Below, piece by piece: positions 18,892 through 26,984 of a stretch of DNA of 64,000 nt. The DNA lies in NCBI GenBank assembly GCA_002702655.1, contig PABB01000008.1, forward strand, positions 95,167 to 159,166, written 5' to 3'. A program made the translations under genes and the position numbers. Each line of letters begins with the position of its first letter. Position 1 is the first letter of the stretch. Below the pieces are notes generated by a model that was given only the letters and a program-made list of their open reading frames with translations, did not search any database and had not been told where the DNA came from. Source of the DNA: Planctomycetaceae bacterium. Lineage in GTDB: Bacteria > Planctomycetota > Planctomycetia > Pirellulales > Lacipirellulaceae.

Positions 18892-18929
18892 AAAAAAAGA
18901 GCTCCCTGCACGCTGCGTGCAGGGAGCTC
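18892..18929 (-). terminator. Intrinsic terminator of the monohaem PEP-CTERM gene
   Basis: A perfect 14-base inverted repeat (GAGCTCCCTGCACG at 18899-18912 and its complement at 18916-18929, 3-base loop) is followed on the minus strand by seven T. It lies 28 bases past the stop of the minus-strand gene ending at 18958. The plus-strand operon also ends nearby, but the T tract favours the minus strand. Confidence 0.88.
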
Positions 18930-18957
18930 ACGTCACTTCAGGTCCGACTCGGTGCGG

Positions 18958-19503
18958 CTAACGCCTACGTCGTCGGCGCAGTGCTCCCAAAGCAATGAAC
19001 CCCATGCCGGTCAGAGTTAGCGTGGCCGGTTCGGGGATGGCCTCGGTGATGGTCAGGTCGAACAACGCGGAAGTTCCCGCGGGCCCGGGGCCTGATAGGT
19101 ACACGGTGATCGGATAGGTGCCAGGGGTCGCACCGCTGCCGATCGCGATGGGCATGGTCAACGCCGTTGGGGCGCTGACATCCCCGGATTGATAAGAGGT
19201 GCCGCTGCTGCCAGACCTAAAATTCCAGTCTCCGCTGACCGTAGCATCCAAGGCCGCCTGGTCGAGACCTTCAATCGCCACGACAAGCGAGGGCAAGCCG
19301 CCCAGGCTGGTGACGTCAAAGGTCATGACCCCGCTGTCGCCGGCCATGACTTCCAGGGGATTCGGAATGAGGCCGACACTGCCAGAGCCGTCGTCATGGC
19401 AGTTGGTGCACGAGCCGCCGCGGCCCGGGAAAGCGCTAGCGGTTGCGACCATCATCAATACGATCGCAGACGCCGCGAAAGAATTGCTTAGGAACGATTT
19501 CAT
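18958..19503 (-). CDS. Monohaem c-type PEP-CTERM protein
   Basis: The 181-residue exported protein has a signal peptide (MKSFLSNSFAASAIVLMMVATASA), directly followed by a haem motif CTNCHDDG at about residues 31-38. An Ig-like or beta-sandwich body follows with no further Cys. The C-terminus is a PEP-CTERM sorting signal: IPEPATLTLTG, a hydrophobic stretch and a basic tail of Arg residues. Exosortase would cleave at this signal and anchor the protein outside. I chose ATG 19501-19503 because GGAGGG lies about 10 bases upstream; a start 13 codons earlier lacks this. A strong terminator follows. It sits between multihaem genes, so a role in surface electron transfer is possible but unproven. Confidence 0.88.
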   Translation of the reverse strand: MKSFLSNSFAASAIVLMMVATASAFPGRGGSCTNCHDDGSGSVGLIPNPLEVMAGDSGVMTFDVTSLGGLPSLVVAIEGLDQAALDATVSGDWNFRSGSSGTSYQSGDVSAPTALTMPIAIGSGATPGTYPITVYLSGPGPAGTSALFDLTITEAIPEPATLTLTGMGFIALGALRRRRRR

Positions 19504-20785
19504 TTCAATTGGCCCTCCAAGTGGGTGAGCGAGCCGGTCCATCAGTGAACAAACGATTAACCGAGCATGCGATGAATGCTAAAAGACTAGAACTATCGGA
19601 AAACGTATCCGACAGATTGGGGCGGCAAGAAGAGTCTCGCGGCGTCCCGGCACGCATCGCTCGCAAGAATGAGTTCGCCAGAGGCAAATCAAATGCCCTG
19701 GCAATCCTCGTTTCCTGGTCACGGGCCGGTTGGCTGAGAAGACCCGCTGATCAAATTGTCGTCATTAGACGCAAATCAGGCTTGGAGGACCGCAGCATTC
19801 GAGGGGATTAGAATTTCCCCTGTATCTAAGGAGTAACCTAACTACTCTGATCCGCGAATTCAAGGGAATTCGTTCAAAAAGAAAAGGCCTTCCAGGAAAT
19901 CTCCGTGGGCGAAAACAAGCGTTTCTTTCTTGAGCACGAGCACGAGGGCCCCGGGGAAGCAGCCTGATGGATGGAAGTTCAGGACGCGAAAGGCGGGGGC
20001 GATGATCCCGCGGGGCGGCCCGGCAAATCGACGCGGGGTCGCTGGCGGACATGTGAACACCCGCACCCTAGCGCGGTCGGCTTGAGTTGGAACTCCCCAC
20101 GCTTCCCGCTGACCGATAGGGAGCGCTGATCGCCCCTTGACTCCAGGAAGCACACGTCAGGTGCACCCCTGCGCATACCGGTTCCAAGATTCTGTGCGGC
20201 TCCAGGCAATTGGCATCGCCGGCTGCGCGGGCAAAGGCGGAAGCGTTCCGTCTCGTCAGGCCTGCGGATTCCCGACGACGCGACCGGGACGGCGGTCCGT
20301 GTGCGATTGAGCACAAGCGGCGCGCCCTTCGGGGGGATCGCCGTGATCAGCTGCTGTGAGTGCTGTGAGATGGCAGCCCCGACTAACCGCGAAGCGGACG
20401 GCCTTCCTGACGCGCAAGGAACTCACGGACGAGCTTGCGCGCCGGCTGCAGACTTCCGCTTGCGAGCGAGCGCACATTCGCCGCATGGCAACTGCAATAT
20501 CTCCTAACGAAGGGCCGCTGCAGCCGCACGGCCAACCGGCCGACGCTCATCCAGTTGGCTCGGCTGCTTCGCGGCGGTGGCGCACGCTTGCTGCGAGGGA
20601 GTCCCATTCGTCGCAGCAGTCGATTTCCACGCGGCCGCCGACTGAAGGACTTTATCCACAGGGCATTACGGCAACAGCCACCCTGCCAGCAGGGTGGCTG
20701 TTGAGCCGGAAGAACAAGAAGCTCAGCCGCCAGCGGATTGGTCGGGCGACCGGCCGACGCCTTCAGTCATTCACCCAGACGGCGT
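19504..20785. other. Long intergenic stretch without a recognised gene
   Basis: It separates the upstream side of the monohaem gene from the 3' end of the tetrahaem gene, both on the minus strand. Frames here are short and biased in composition. The only clear structure is a long perfect hairpin at 20672-20703, described separately. Confidence 0.55.
20672..20703. repeat. Perfect 14-bp inverted repeat with a 4-base loop
   Basis: CAACAGCCACCCTG at 20672-20685 and its complement at 20690-20703 flank the loop CCAG. It lies 83 bases past the stop of the minus-strand tetrahaem gene. No T tract follows on either strand, so it is not a standard intrinsic terminator; it may stabilise the 3' end of the transcript or be a small palindromic repeat. 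Confidence 0.6.
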
Positions 20786-21340
20786 CTATTCTGATTTACG
20801 CAATTCGGGGGGCGTAGCGCTTTCGTGATGCCCTTGAACCATGTGGCACTTAACGCACGAGTTGCCAGGCGTGATCTTCCAGATCGAGTCGCGCACAGCC
20901 TTCTCCTGTTCAGGGGTCAGGGTCTGGTCGGCAAACTGCTTGGCGATCTCGCCGTGCTTGCTGCCGGGGCCGTGGCATGTTTCGCACGTATTACCTGCGA
21001 GGTCTGGGGTCTCCGCCATCGATTTGAACCCGGTGGGTTCCCCAAACCCGGTTGTGTGGCACTGCAAGCATTTCGCATCTGTCTGGTACTTCTCAGGCAG
21101 AAGATTGAAAGTGGTCGCGTGCTTGGTCGCCTTCCACTTCATAAACTGCTCGAAATGGCAAGAGGCGCATTGCTTGGCGCCCATGTAGGTCTGCCCCGCG
21201 GGCGGGGTCGGCTCCCCTTCCTCGGCTTCCTTCGCAGGCTCCTGAGCCCGAGACCAGTTGAAGCTTGTCGCTGCCAGGATCAGCAGCAGAACAAGCACGT
21301 TCAGACCTAAGATGCCTACCGTAGAAGCTCGCTTGGACAT
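20786..21340 (-). CDS. Tetrahaem cytochrome c554-like protein
   Basis: The 184-residue exported protein has an N-terminal signal or anchor segment (about residues 8-27) and four haem motifs: CASCH (about 59), CLQCH, CETCH and CVKCH (about 163). Landmarks are GAKQCASCH, CHTTGFGEPTGF, CETCHGPGSKH and CVKCHMVQGHH, as in the cytochrome c554 family of small electron carriers. The same four-motif pattern occurs twice in tandem in the product of 28515-29564. It would act as a soluble or membrane-tethered periplasmic shuttle between inner-membrane and outer-membrane multihaem proteins. A very good ribosome-binding site (GGAGGAG) lies about 7 bases before the ATG at 21338-21340. Confidence 0.92.
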   Translation of the reverse strand: MSKRASTVGILGLNVLVLLLILAATSFNWSRAQEPAKEAEEGEPTPPAGQTYMGAKQCASCHFEQFMKWKATKHATTFNLLPEKYQTDAKCLQCHTTGFGEPTGFKSMAETPDLAGNTCETCHGPGSKHGEIAKQFADQTLTPEQEKAVRDSIWKITPGNSCVKCHMVQGHHESATPPELRKSE

Positions 21341-22083
21341 TAGAACTCCTCCTGCCGAAAACGGCTTGCGGGATGAGACGAAACCGTGCGTAGTCTATCA
21401 GCATGCAACTCGCAGATCAAATCTCCGGCGGGTAGAGACGGGAAACCCCTACCGTGGGGAACCCGGCGCTTGAAGCGCTCGCTCGGAAATCCTGACGCCG
21501 GCGGCCGCTCGAACGAGGCGGCGAGTCGGCGCGGGGGAGAATCTTAAGCGGCACGGCACTGACGGCGGCGCCCCGTGCCGGGCCGTGACGGGAGACGAAG
21601 TGCCGCCACGACGCGCGTGATCAGTTCAACTTGGCAGAGCGGACCTGCAGGCCCAAGCCAGTCGCGCGACGGCGCAGCAGGAAATCGAAAGCACGGCGCA
21701 TGCGCTCTAGCGACGTTCCCCCAGCTGCGGCGGACTGCGCGGGCAGTCCCTGCTTAAGGGGCCGAGGGCTTAAGGGGCTTCGGCGCGCTCCGGCCGCAGG
21801 GGATCTGGCGGGGCGTGGGAGCAACGAGTCTGGTGCGACGACTGGCTGGAAACGCCTGATTAACGCACTTGACGCTGCTTGCCTAGGTTTCTATCCTCCG
21901 CCCGCTTCTGCCTGCTGCTCGCCCGAGCTTGGGCCGGGGAGAAGCGCGGTCTCAACGCACTGGGCGGGCCGTCAAGCGAGTGCAGCTGGGCGTGCCGGCT
22001 CCTGCTCAGGACGTTGCGCCGACCTTTGCCTACCAATTCCGAGGACATCGTCCCGTTGCCTACGTGAACGGCCGGAAACCGCC
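21341..22083. other. Divergent intergenic region upstream of ccmE
   Basis: It lies between the divergent tetrahaem gene and the ccm cluster and should hold both promoters. I see no clear consensus boxes. The ccmE frame is open upstream to 21631, but that extra part is Arg/Pro/Cys-rich and not CcmE-like. Confidence 0.5.
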
Positions 22084-22506
22084 ATGAGTCCCGGACTGAA
22101 ATTCTTAGCGGGCGGCGCGTTCGTCGCGCTCGCGATCGGCTATCTGGCGCTGCGCGGCGCTGCAGAGAGCTGGCAGTACTACCTGTCGGTGGATGAAGCG
22201 CGTGCCGAGGCTGCGTCGTTGGAGGGGCGTCGCGTGCGCGTCAGCGGGCGCGTCGTCAGGGGATCGCTCGAGATTGGCACGGACCGCAGGCAGGCCGCAT
22301 TTGACCTGTCGGGCGATGTCGACACGCTCCACGTAACGTGCCATTGCATCGTGCCCGACAACCTGCGCGAAGACATCGAAGTCGTCGTGGAAGGATCGCT
22401 CGCCGAGGGGGCTCTGTCTGGAAACAAGGTCATCACGCGCTGTGCAAGCAAGTACGAGGCCGAGGCCGCGGCCGGGCGAGAGCTTGCAGCAGGATCAGCC
22501 GGCTAA
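22084..22506 (+). CDS. ccmE: CcmE haem chaperone, CxxxY variant
   Basis: The 140-residue protein has an N-terminal membrane anchor (about residues 7-24) and a small beta-barrel (OB-fold) domain facing the periplasm, where it carries haem from CcmC to CcmF. Visible family features are the region 48-60 (EGRRVRVSGRVV), the turn PDNLREDIEVVVEG at about 91-104 and the end GNKVITRCASKYEA. The usual haem-binding HxxxY is C120-A-S-K-Y124 here. Such CxxxY proteins are known from Desulfovibrio and archaeal-type Ccm systems. Two extra cysteines lie at 86 and 88 (TCHC). The start at 22084 is chosen from family length; the frame remains open far upstream. It is the first gene of the ccm cluster. Confidence 0.9.
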   Translation: MSPGLKFLAGGAFVALAIGYLALRGAAESWQYYLSVDEARAEAASLEGRRVRVSGRVVRGSLEIGTDRRQAAFDLSGDVDTLHVTCHCIVPDNLREDIEVVVEGSLAEGALSGNKVITRCASKYEAEAAAGRELAAGSAG

Positions 22507-22566
22507 AGGCCTCGTCGGATTGACAGGACAACCGCTTCGAGTCTCGAGATTGTCACGGGTACGATC

Positions 22567-24573
22567 ATGAGGATACTTGGCGAATGCTGCCTGCTGGTTT
22601 GCCTCGTGACGTTGGGGTACTCGGTCTTCCTGACGCTCGCGGCAGATTCCCATCGTCCGTCGTGGCGGGCGCGGTTGGAGCTTTGGTCAACGCTGCTGGG
22701 CTTCGGCGGACTCAGCGCCGTGCTGGCCATCCTCGCCTGGGCGTTGGCCGTTGGCGACTTCTCGTTTCGCTACGTTTCCAGCTACACCAGCCAACAGTTG
22801 GAGTGGCAATATCGACTGGCAGCCCTCTGGGTGGGGCAGGCTGGTTCGCTGTTGCTGTGGGCATGGCTGATGAGCGCGTGCGCTCTTGCCGTGCGTTTCT
22901 TCAACGCGGCAGAATCGTCACTGCAACGAACGGCGTCTGGGCTGGTGATGTTCAGCGTTTGGTTCTTGGTTGCCGTGATGGTCTTTGCAGCAGATCCCAT
23001 GCAGGCGAGTTTATCGACGCCACAGGAAGGGGCAGGGCTCAGTCCCCTTCTGCAACATCCCAGCATGTTGATCCACCCGCCTGTCGTATTCATGGCCTAT
23101 GCCTTGTGGGCCGTGCCGTATGCGCTTGCCATCGCGACTCTTGTGGATGGCCGCATTGATGCGAATTGGGTTCGCATGGCCCGGCCGTGGGCTCTGGCGG
23201 CCTGGACGCTCCTGGGCGTCGGCCTGCTGTTGGGCGCGCAGTGGGCGTATCAAGAACTCGGTTGGGGGGGCTATTGGGGCTGGGATCCGGTCGAAAACGG
23301 CTCCCTGCTGCCTTGGCTGACTGGAACGGCGTTGATTCATTGTCTGCTGGCGTGGCGTCACAGTGACACGCTCAAGAAGACGGCGCTGGCGCTGGCCATT
23401 GTGACGTTCGCTTTGTGCAATTTTGCAACGTTCCTGACGAGAAGCGGCATCTTTAGCAGCGTCCACGCGTTCAGCGAGTCGCCCATCGGCTGGATGTTCC
23501 TGGCGGTCATGGGCTGTCAGGTCGCGGCTGCCGTTGTCCTGATCGTCCGCCGCAGAACTGTAATTCTCGCCCGCAGTGCATTTCAGCATGTGCTGGCGCG
23601 CGAAACCGTCATTCTGATGTCCGTTTTCCTCTTATGCTTGTTGGCCGTCATTGTGATGACCGGCACGCTATGCGTTCCGTTATCGACGATGTTCTTGGGC
23701 CGGACGATTCAGGTCGGTCCTGAGTTCTACAACAGCGTCTTGCCGCCCATCGGCTTGAGCCTGCTCGCCGCGATGGCGGCCGTGCCGCTGCTTCGTTGGG
23801 GCGCCTCGCCCGCTGCCGCTCATCGTCGCCTGTTGGCGATTTGCCTATTGACCGGGGGGGCGTGTTCGTTGATCGCTTTCGCCTTGGGAATGCGGAATCG
23901 CATCGCTTTAGTGATCGTGTCCGTCGCCATCGTCACCGTCGCGACGATGATCGCTGAGTTCGTGCAGAACTTACGACGTCGCCAGCGGAATTCCCAAGGG
24001 GCGACCGCCGTCGGAATCCTGCGACAGGGAAGGCGGAAATACGTGGCCTACGTGGTCCATGTTGGTTTTGCTATGGTCGCAATCGGCATCACCGGTTCCT
24101 CGCTGGGCACGCAGCGACAAGAGTTCACCCTGAGCGAGGGCGACGCCATCACGTGGGCGGGGCGCCAAGTGCGCTACGATTGTTTGGTACAGACTGAGTT
24201 GCCGAAAATGCTCGTTGCCGAGGCCGTCTTGAAGGTGAATCGAGGCGACGCGCCGCAAGTGGAACTTCGTCCCGCTCGTCATCTGCATCTGTTGCAGAAC
24301 GAATGGACTTCCGAGGTGGCTATCCATTCCACATGGCGCGGGGATTTCTACACGATCCTGCATGCCGGGTTGGGTGACGGCCGGATCGTGGTGACGCTCG
24401 TCGACAACCCCCTGGTGAACTGGATTTGGATCGGAGGAGTTGTCGTGACAATTGGCGGCTTCGGAGCGGTTTTGCCAACTTCGCGTGGACGGGCAGCCGG
24501 CTCGAAGCCAGTCGCCAATCGCGAGGTCGAACTGGACGCGGCGGGAGACGGTCGAAGATCAGCGGCCGCTTAA
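22567..24573 (+). CDS. ccmF: CcmF cytochrome c haem lyase subunit
   Basis: The 668-residue multi-spanning inner-membrane protein takes haem from CcmE and, with CcmH in classical systems, joins it to apocytochrome c. The tryptophan-rich WWD motif is at residue 233 onward (WGGYWGWDPVENGSLLPW), followed by TGTALIH and ARSGIFSSVHAF-like text (TRSGIFSSVHAFSE). At least 13 hydrophobic segments can be seen, and a late hydrophilic loop at about 505-600 precedes the final segment (WIWIGGVVVTIGGFGAVLP). Length fits the family. It starts 60 bases after ccmE and ends 34 bases before ccmA. No ccmH lies next to it, which is unusual for most proteobacterial clusters. Confidence 0.96.
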   Translation: MRILGECCLLVCLVTLGYSVFLTLAADSHRPSWRARLELWSTLLGFGGLSAVLAILAWALAVGDFSFRYVSSYTSQQLEWQYRLAALWVGQAGSLLLWAWLMSACALAVRFFNAAESSLQRTASGLVMFSVWFLVAVMVFAADPMQASLSTPQEGAGLSPLLQHPSMLIHPPVVFMAYALWAVPYALAIATLVDGRIDANWVRMARPWALAAWTLLGVGLLLGAQWAYQELGWGGYWGWDPVENGSLLPWLTGTALIHCLLAWRHSDTLKKTALALAIVTFALCNFATFLTRSGIFSSVHAFSESPIGWMFLAVMGCQVAAAVVLIVRRRTVILARSAFQHVLARETVILMSVFLLCLLAVIVMTGTLCVPLSTMFLGRTIQVGPEFYNSVLPPIGLSLLAAMAAVPLLRWGASPAAAHRRLLAICLLTGGACSLIAFALGMRNRIALVIVSVAIVTVATMIAEFVQNLRRRQRNSQGATAVGILRQGRRKYVAYVVHVGFAMVAIGITGSSLGTQRQEFTLSEGDAITWAGRQVRYDCLVQTELPKMLVAEAVLKVNRGDAPQVELRPARHLHLLQNEWTSEVAIHSTWRGDFYTILHAGLGDGRIVVTLVDNPLVNWIWIGGVVVTIGGFGAVLPTSRGRAAGSKPVANREVELDAAGDGRRSAAA

Positions 24574-24607
24574 CGCCGGCTGCATTAGGTTTTGGGGGCT
24601 AGCTATC

Positions 24608-25372
24608 ATGTTGCGCAGTTTTCCAAGTGTCACGTCTGAAGCGGCGCCGTCGTCGGTCCCCAGCGGGCCGCGGGAATCGCGTTTGGACGGCCGGCCCGCG
24701 GTGACAGCTGCCAATCTGAGCGTGGCATATGGACGCGTTCCCGTTCTTCGCGAGATTGACCTGCAGGTCGCCGCGGGCGAATGCGTCGCTCTGATGGGTC
24801 CCAACGGCGCCGGCAAGTCGACGTTGCTCGGTTGTTTGGTCGGCGTCGTGCGGCCCGCCTGTGGAGAGGTTTCCTTGTTCGGCAAGAACGCCCGGAACAG
24901 AGACGCGCGGAGGCAGGTCGGTTTTGCCGGCCAAGAGCCGGGGCTCTATGCCGAACTCTCGGCGCGGGAGAATCTTATTTTCTCCGGTCGAATGTACGGC
25001 GTGCAGAACGTTAACCAACATGTCAGCCGATTGCTGGAAGAATCCAATCTGACGTCTGCGGCTGACCGCCCAGTTGCTCAACTCTCACAGGGGATGCGGC
25101 AGCGGGTCGCCGTCTTGAGGGCGATGGTGCACCAACCGCAGTTGGTCGTATTAGATGAACCCTCGGCAAGATTGGATACTGCAGGCAAGCAGTGGCTGGC
25201 AAGCCTGTTGACGCGGTGCCGGGATCACGGCCAGACGGTCTGCTTCGCCAGCCATGACGTGGCTCAATGCAGAACGCTAGCTGATCGAATCGTGCAGCTC
25301 GATGCCGGGCGGATCGTGGCGATTGATCCGGGACGCGTCCACGACGGCGACGCATGGCTGCGGAGCGCCTGA
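24608..25372 (+). CDS. ccmA: CcmA, ABC-transporter ATPase of cytochrome c maturation
   Basis: This 254-residue cytoplasmic ATPase drives release of holo-CcmE from CcmC together with CcmB. The Walker A motif is GPNGAGKST at residues 64-72, the Q-loop AGQEP at about 107, the ABC signature LSQGMRQR at 159-166 and Walker B LVVLDEPS at about 179, with a switch His in ASHD near 221. A 30-residue hydrophilic N-terminal extension precedes the usual CcmA start. I chose ATG 24608 because it follows the ccmF stop by 34 bases; the frame is open further upstream inside ccmF. The stop overlaps the ccmB start. Confidence 0.95.
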   Translation: MLRSFPSVTSEAAPSSVPSGPRESRLDGRPAVTAANLSVAYGRVPVLREIDLQVAAGECVALMGPNGAGKSTLLGCLVGVVRPACGEVSLFGKNARNRDARRQVGFAGQEPGLYAELSARENLIFSGRMYGVQNVNQHVSRLLEESNLTSAADRPVAQLSQGMRQRVAVLRAMVHQPQLVVLDEPSARLDTAGKQWLASLLTRCRDHGQTVCFASHDVAQCRTLADRIVQLDAGRIVAIDPGRVHDGDAWLRSA

Positions 25373-26058
25373 TGCAAGCACGACACGCCGTTCAGTCGCT
25401 TTATTGGCTCATTCGTAAAGACTTGCAGCGCGAGATGCGCGCCTTGCATGCTTGGTCGAGCATGCTGTTGTTAGGTTTGGTTCTGGCGTTTCTGGTTGGA
25501 AGCCAACTCGTACTTCCCCCGGAGCAGAAGGCGCATGTCATCGGGGGGCTGCTGTGGCTGGCGATCTTCTTTGCCGGCAGTCTGGCTTGCGAACATTCCC
25601 TCGCTAGCGAACGAGACGCCGGCTGCTGGCAAGCATTCGCCTTGTATCCCGTGGCGCCGAGCCTGTTGTTCTTGTCCAAGGTCATTACGACGAACATCGC
25701 TCTTGCGCTTTTGGAACTGGTACTCGTCCCGGCATTCGTCGTGCTTTCAGACGTCCCGCTGGCGCCGCGTCCTGTCCCGCTGTTGGTTGTCGCCCTGTTG
25801 GGCAATCTGGGCGTGGCCGCGATTGGGACGATCGTCAGCGGCCTGACAGCGGGGCTCAAGCAGCGGAGCGGCTTGGCGGTACTGCTCTTACTGCCGTTGG
25901 TGATTCCCGTTATCCTCTCGGCCGCCGAGGCGACGCGGCTGCTGTTGTCCGGGCCGCTTGATTCCCAATGGTGGACGTGGATTCGACTTCTGTCCGTCTT
26001 TGCCGCTGTGTTCACGGTGGTGGGGGCGTTGGCTTTCGAGTACGTCTTGGAGGAATAG
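25372..26058 (+). CDS. ccmB: CcmB, ABC-transporter membrane subunit
   Basis: The 228-residue protein has six predicted membrane segments, from SSMLLLGLVLAFLVG near residue 25 to the end, with the conserved FAGSLACEHSLASERDAGCWQ region at about 62-85. It forms the membrane part of the CcmAB complex with CcmC and CcmD. The ATG at 25372 overlaps the ccmA stop (TGATG) and gives the usual family length; an in-frame ATG six codons earlier (25354) is possible but less likely. Four bases separate its stop from the ccmC start. Confidence 0.93.
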   Translation: MQARHAVQSLYWLIRKDLQREMRALHAWSSMLLLGLVLAFLVGSQLVLPPEQKAHVIGGLLWLAIFFAGSLACEHSLASERDAGCWQAFALYPVAPSLLFLSKVITTNIALALLELVLVPAFVVLSDVPLAPRPVPLLVVALLGNLGVAAIGTIVSGLTAGLKQRSGLAVLLLLPLVIPVILSAAEATRLLLSGPLDSQWWTWIRLLSVFAAVFTVVGALAFEYVLEE

Positions 26059-26062
26059 AGAG

Positions 26063-26764
26063 ATGTCGAGGCCCTGGCCGGTGAACGCTCTCATGATCAA
26101 GGATCCTCTCGGCTGGATGGTCTTCTCCCTGATCCTCCTTTCCACCTGGCTGGTTTTCTTTGTGGCGCCCACGGAAGCTACCATGGGCGACGTCCAGCGG
26201 ATCGTGTACTTGCACGTCGCGGTTGCCTGGGGAGGATTAGCTGGTGCATCCGTCATGGGGTGCTGTGGAGTCGCATTTCTGATTCACAAGAAACTGGCAT
26301 GGGATTACTGGTCCCAAGCCGCCGGGGAAGTTGGATGGCTCTGTGCGACTCTGACGCTGGTCTCTGGCTCGGCCTGGGCTCACGAAGCCTGGGGAACGTG
26401 GTGGACCTGGGAGCCGCGTCTCACCGCTTCGTTGGTGTTGTGGTTCATCTTTGCAGGCATCTTTCTGCTGCGGTCCGCAATTGACGATCCGGTGCGTCGT
26501 GCTCGAGTCGGGGGAGTCCTGGCCTTGGTTGGCATGAGCGACATCCCCCTGGTGATTATGGCGACTCGCTGGTTTCGCGGGGTCCATCCCGTATCGCCTG
26601 CGATGGAGCCTCGGATGCGGTGGGTGTTGCTTGTCACCGTGATTTGCTATACGGCCCTGTTCGCCTACCTCGTGATGCGGCGTCGCCGCCAGCTTGAAGG
26701 CATGGAACTGGCGAGCCAACTCGAAGCGAGTGCGTGGGCGACGTGCCCAGTCCCTCATCACTAG
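26063..26764 (+). CDS. ccmC: CcmC haem-handling protein
   Basis: The 233-residue membrane protein has six segments and positions haem for covalent attachment to CcmE. The WWD motif is WGTWWTWEPRLTASL at about residues 111-125, and His ligands are visible before and after it (YLHVAVAWGG at about 51 and RGVHPVSPAMEP at about 174). The ATG at 26063 has GGAGGAATAGAG upstream, which ends inside ccmB; the frame extends 35 codons further but without family similarity. It lies between ccmB and the small ccmD gene, as in classical clusters. Confidence 0.95.
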   Translation: MSRPWPVNALMIKDPLGWMVFSLILLSTWLVFFVAPTEATMGDVQRIVYLHVAVAWGGLAGASVMGCCGVAFLIHKKLAWDYWSQAAGEVGWLCATLTLVSGSAWAHEAWGTWWTWEPRLTASLVLWFIFAGIFLLRSAIDDPVRRARVGGVLALVGMSDIPLVIMATRWFRGVHPVSPAMEPRMRWVLLVTVICYTALFAYLVMRRRRQLEGMELASQLEASAWATCPVPHH

Positions 26765-26773
26765 GATCCAGGT

Positions 26774-26938
26774 ATGGATACTCTCCACGTCACCTACGCC
26801 GTTGCTTGGTCTGCCATGGCCTGCTTTGCTCTCAAACTCGCCATGGCGAATGCCCGCTTGAGTCGGCGTCTGGCTCGACTCGAGGCTCAGGCCCGGGAGA
26901 CTCCGCCGACGACGGAGCCATTGACGCAGGCAGCCTGA
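26774..26938 (+). CDS. ccmD: CcmD-like small membrane protein
   Basis: The 54-residue protein starts at ATG 26774, nine bases after ccmC, with AGG close upstream. One membrane segment (about residues 5-24: HVTYAVAWSAMACFALKLAM) is followed by a basic stretch and a short acidic, Pro/Thr-rich tail (EAQARETPPTTEP). Position, size, N-out topology and the Y-A-W pattern in the segment fit CcmD, which keeps CcmC and CcmE in a complex with CcmAB. CcmD is poorly conserved, so the name rests mainly on context. Confidence 0.8.
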   Translation: MDTLHVTYAVAWSAMACFALKLAMANARLSRRLARLEAQARETPPTTEPLTQAA

Positions 26939-26984
26939 GGTTGTCTGCCCCTGACTGACGGCGAGGTCCGGACGAAGAACCGCC

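Noticed and set aside
20672-20703. Intrinsic terminator for the tetrahaem gene
   Set aside because: The hairpin is perfect, but no T tract follows on either strand.
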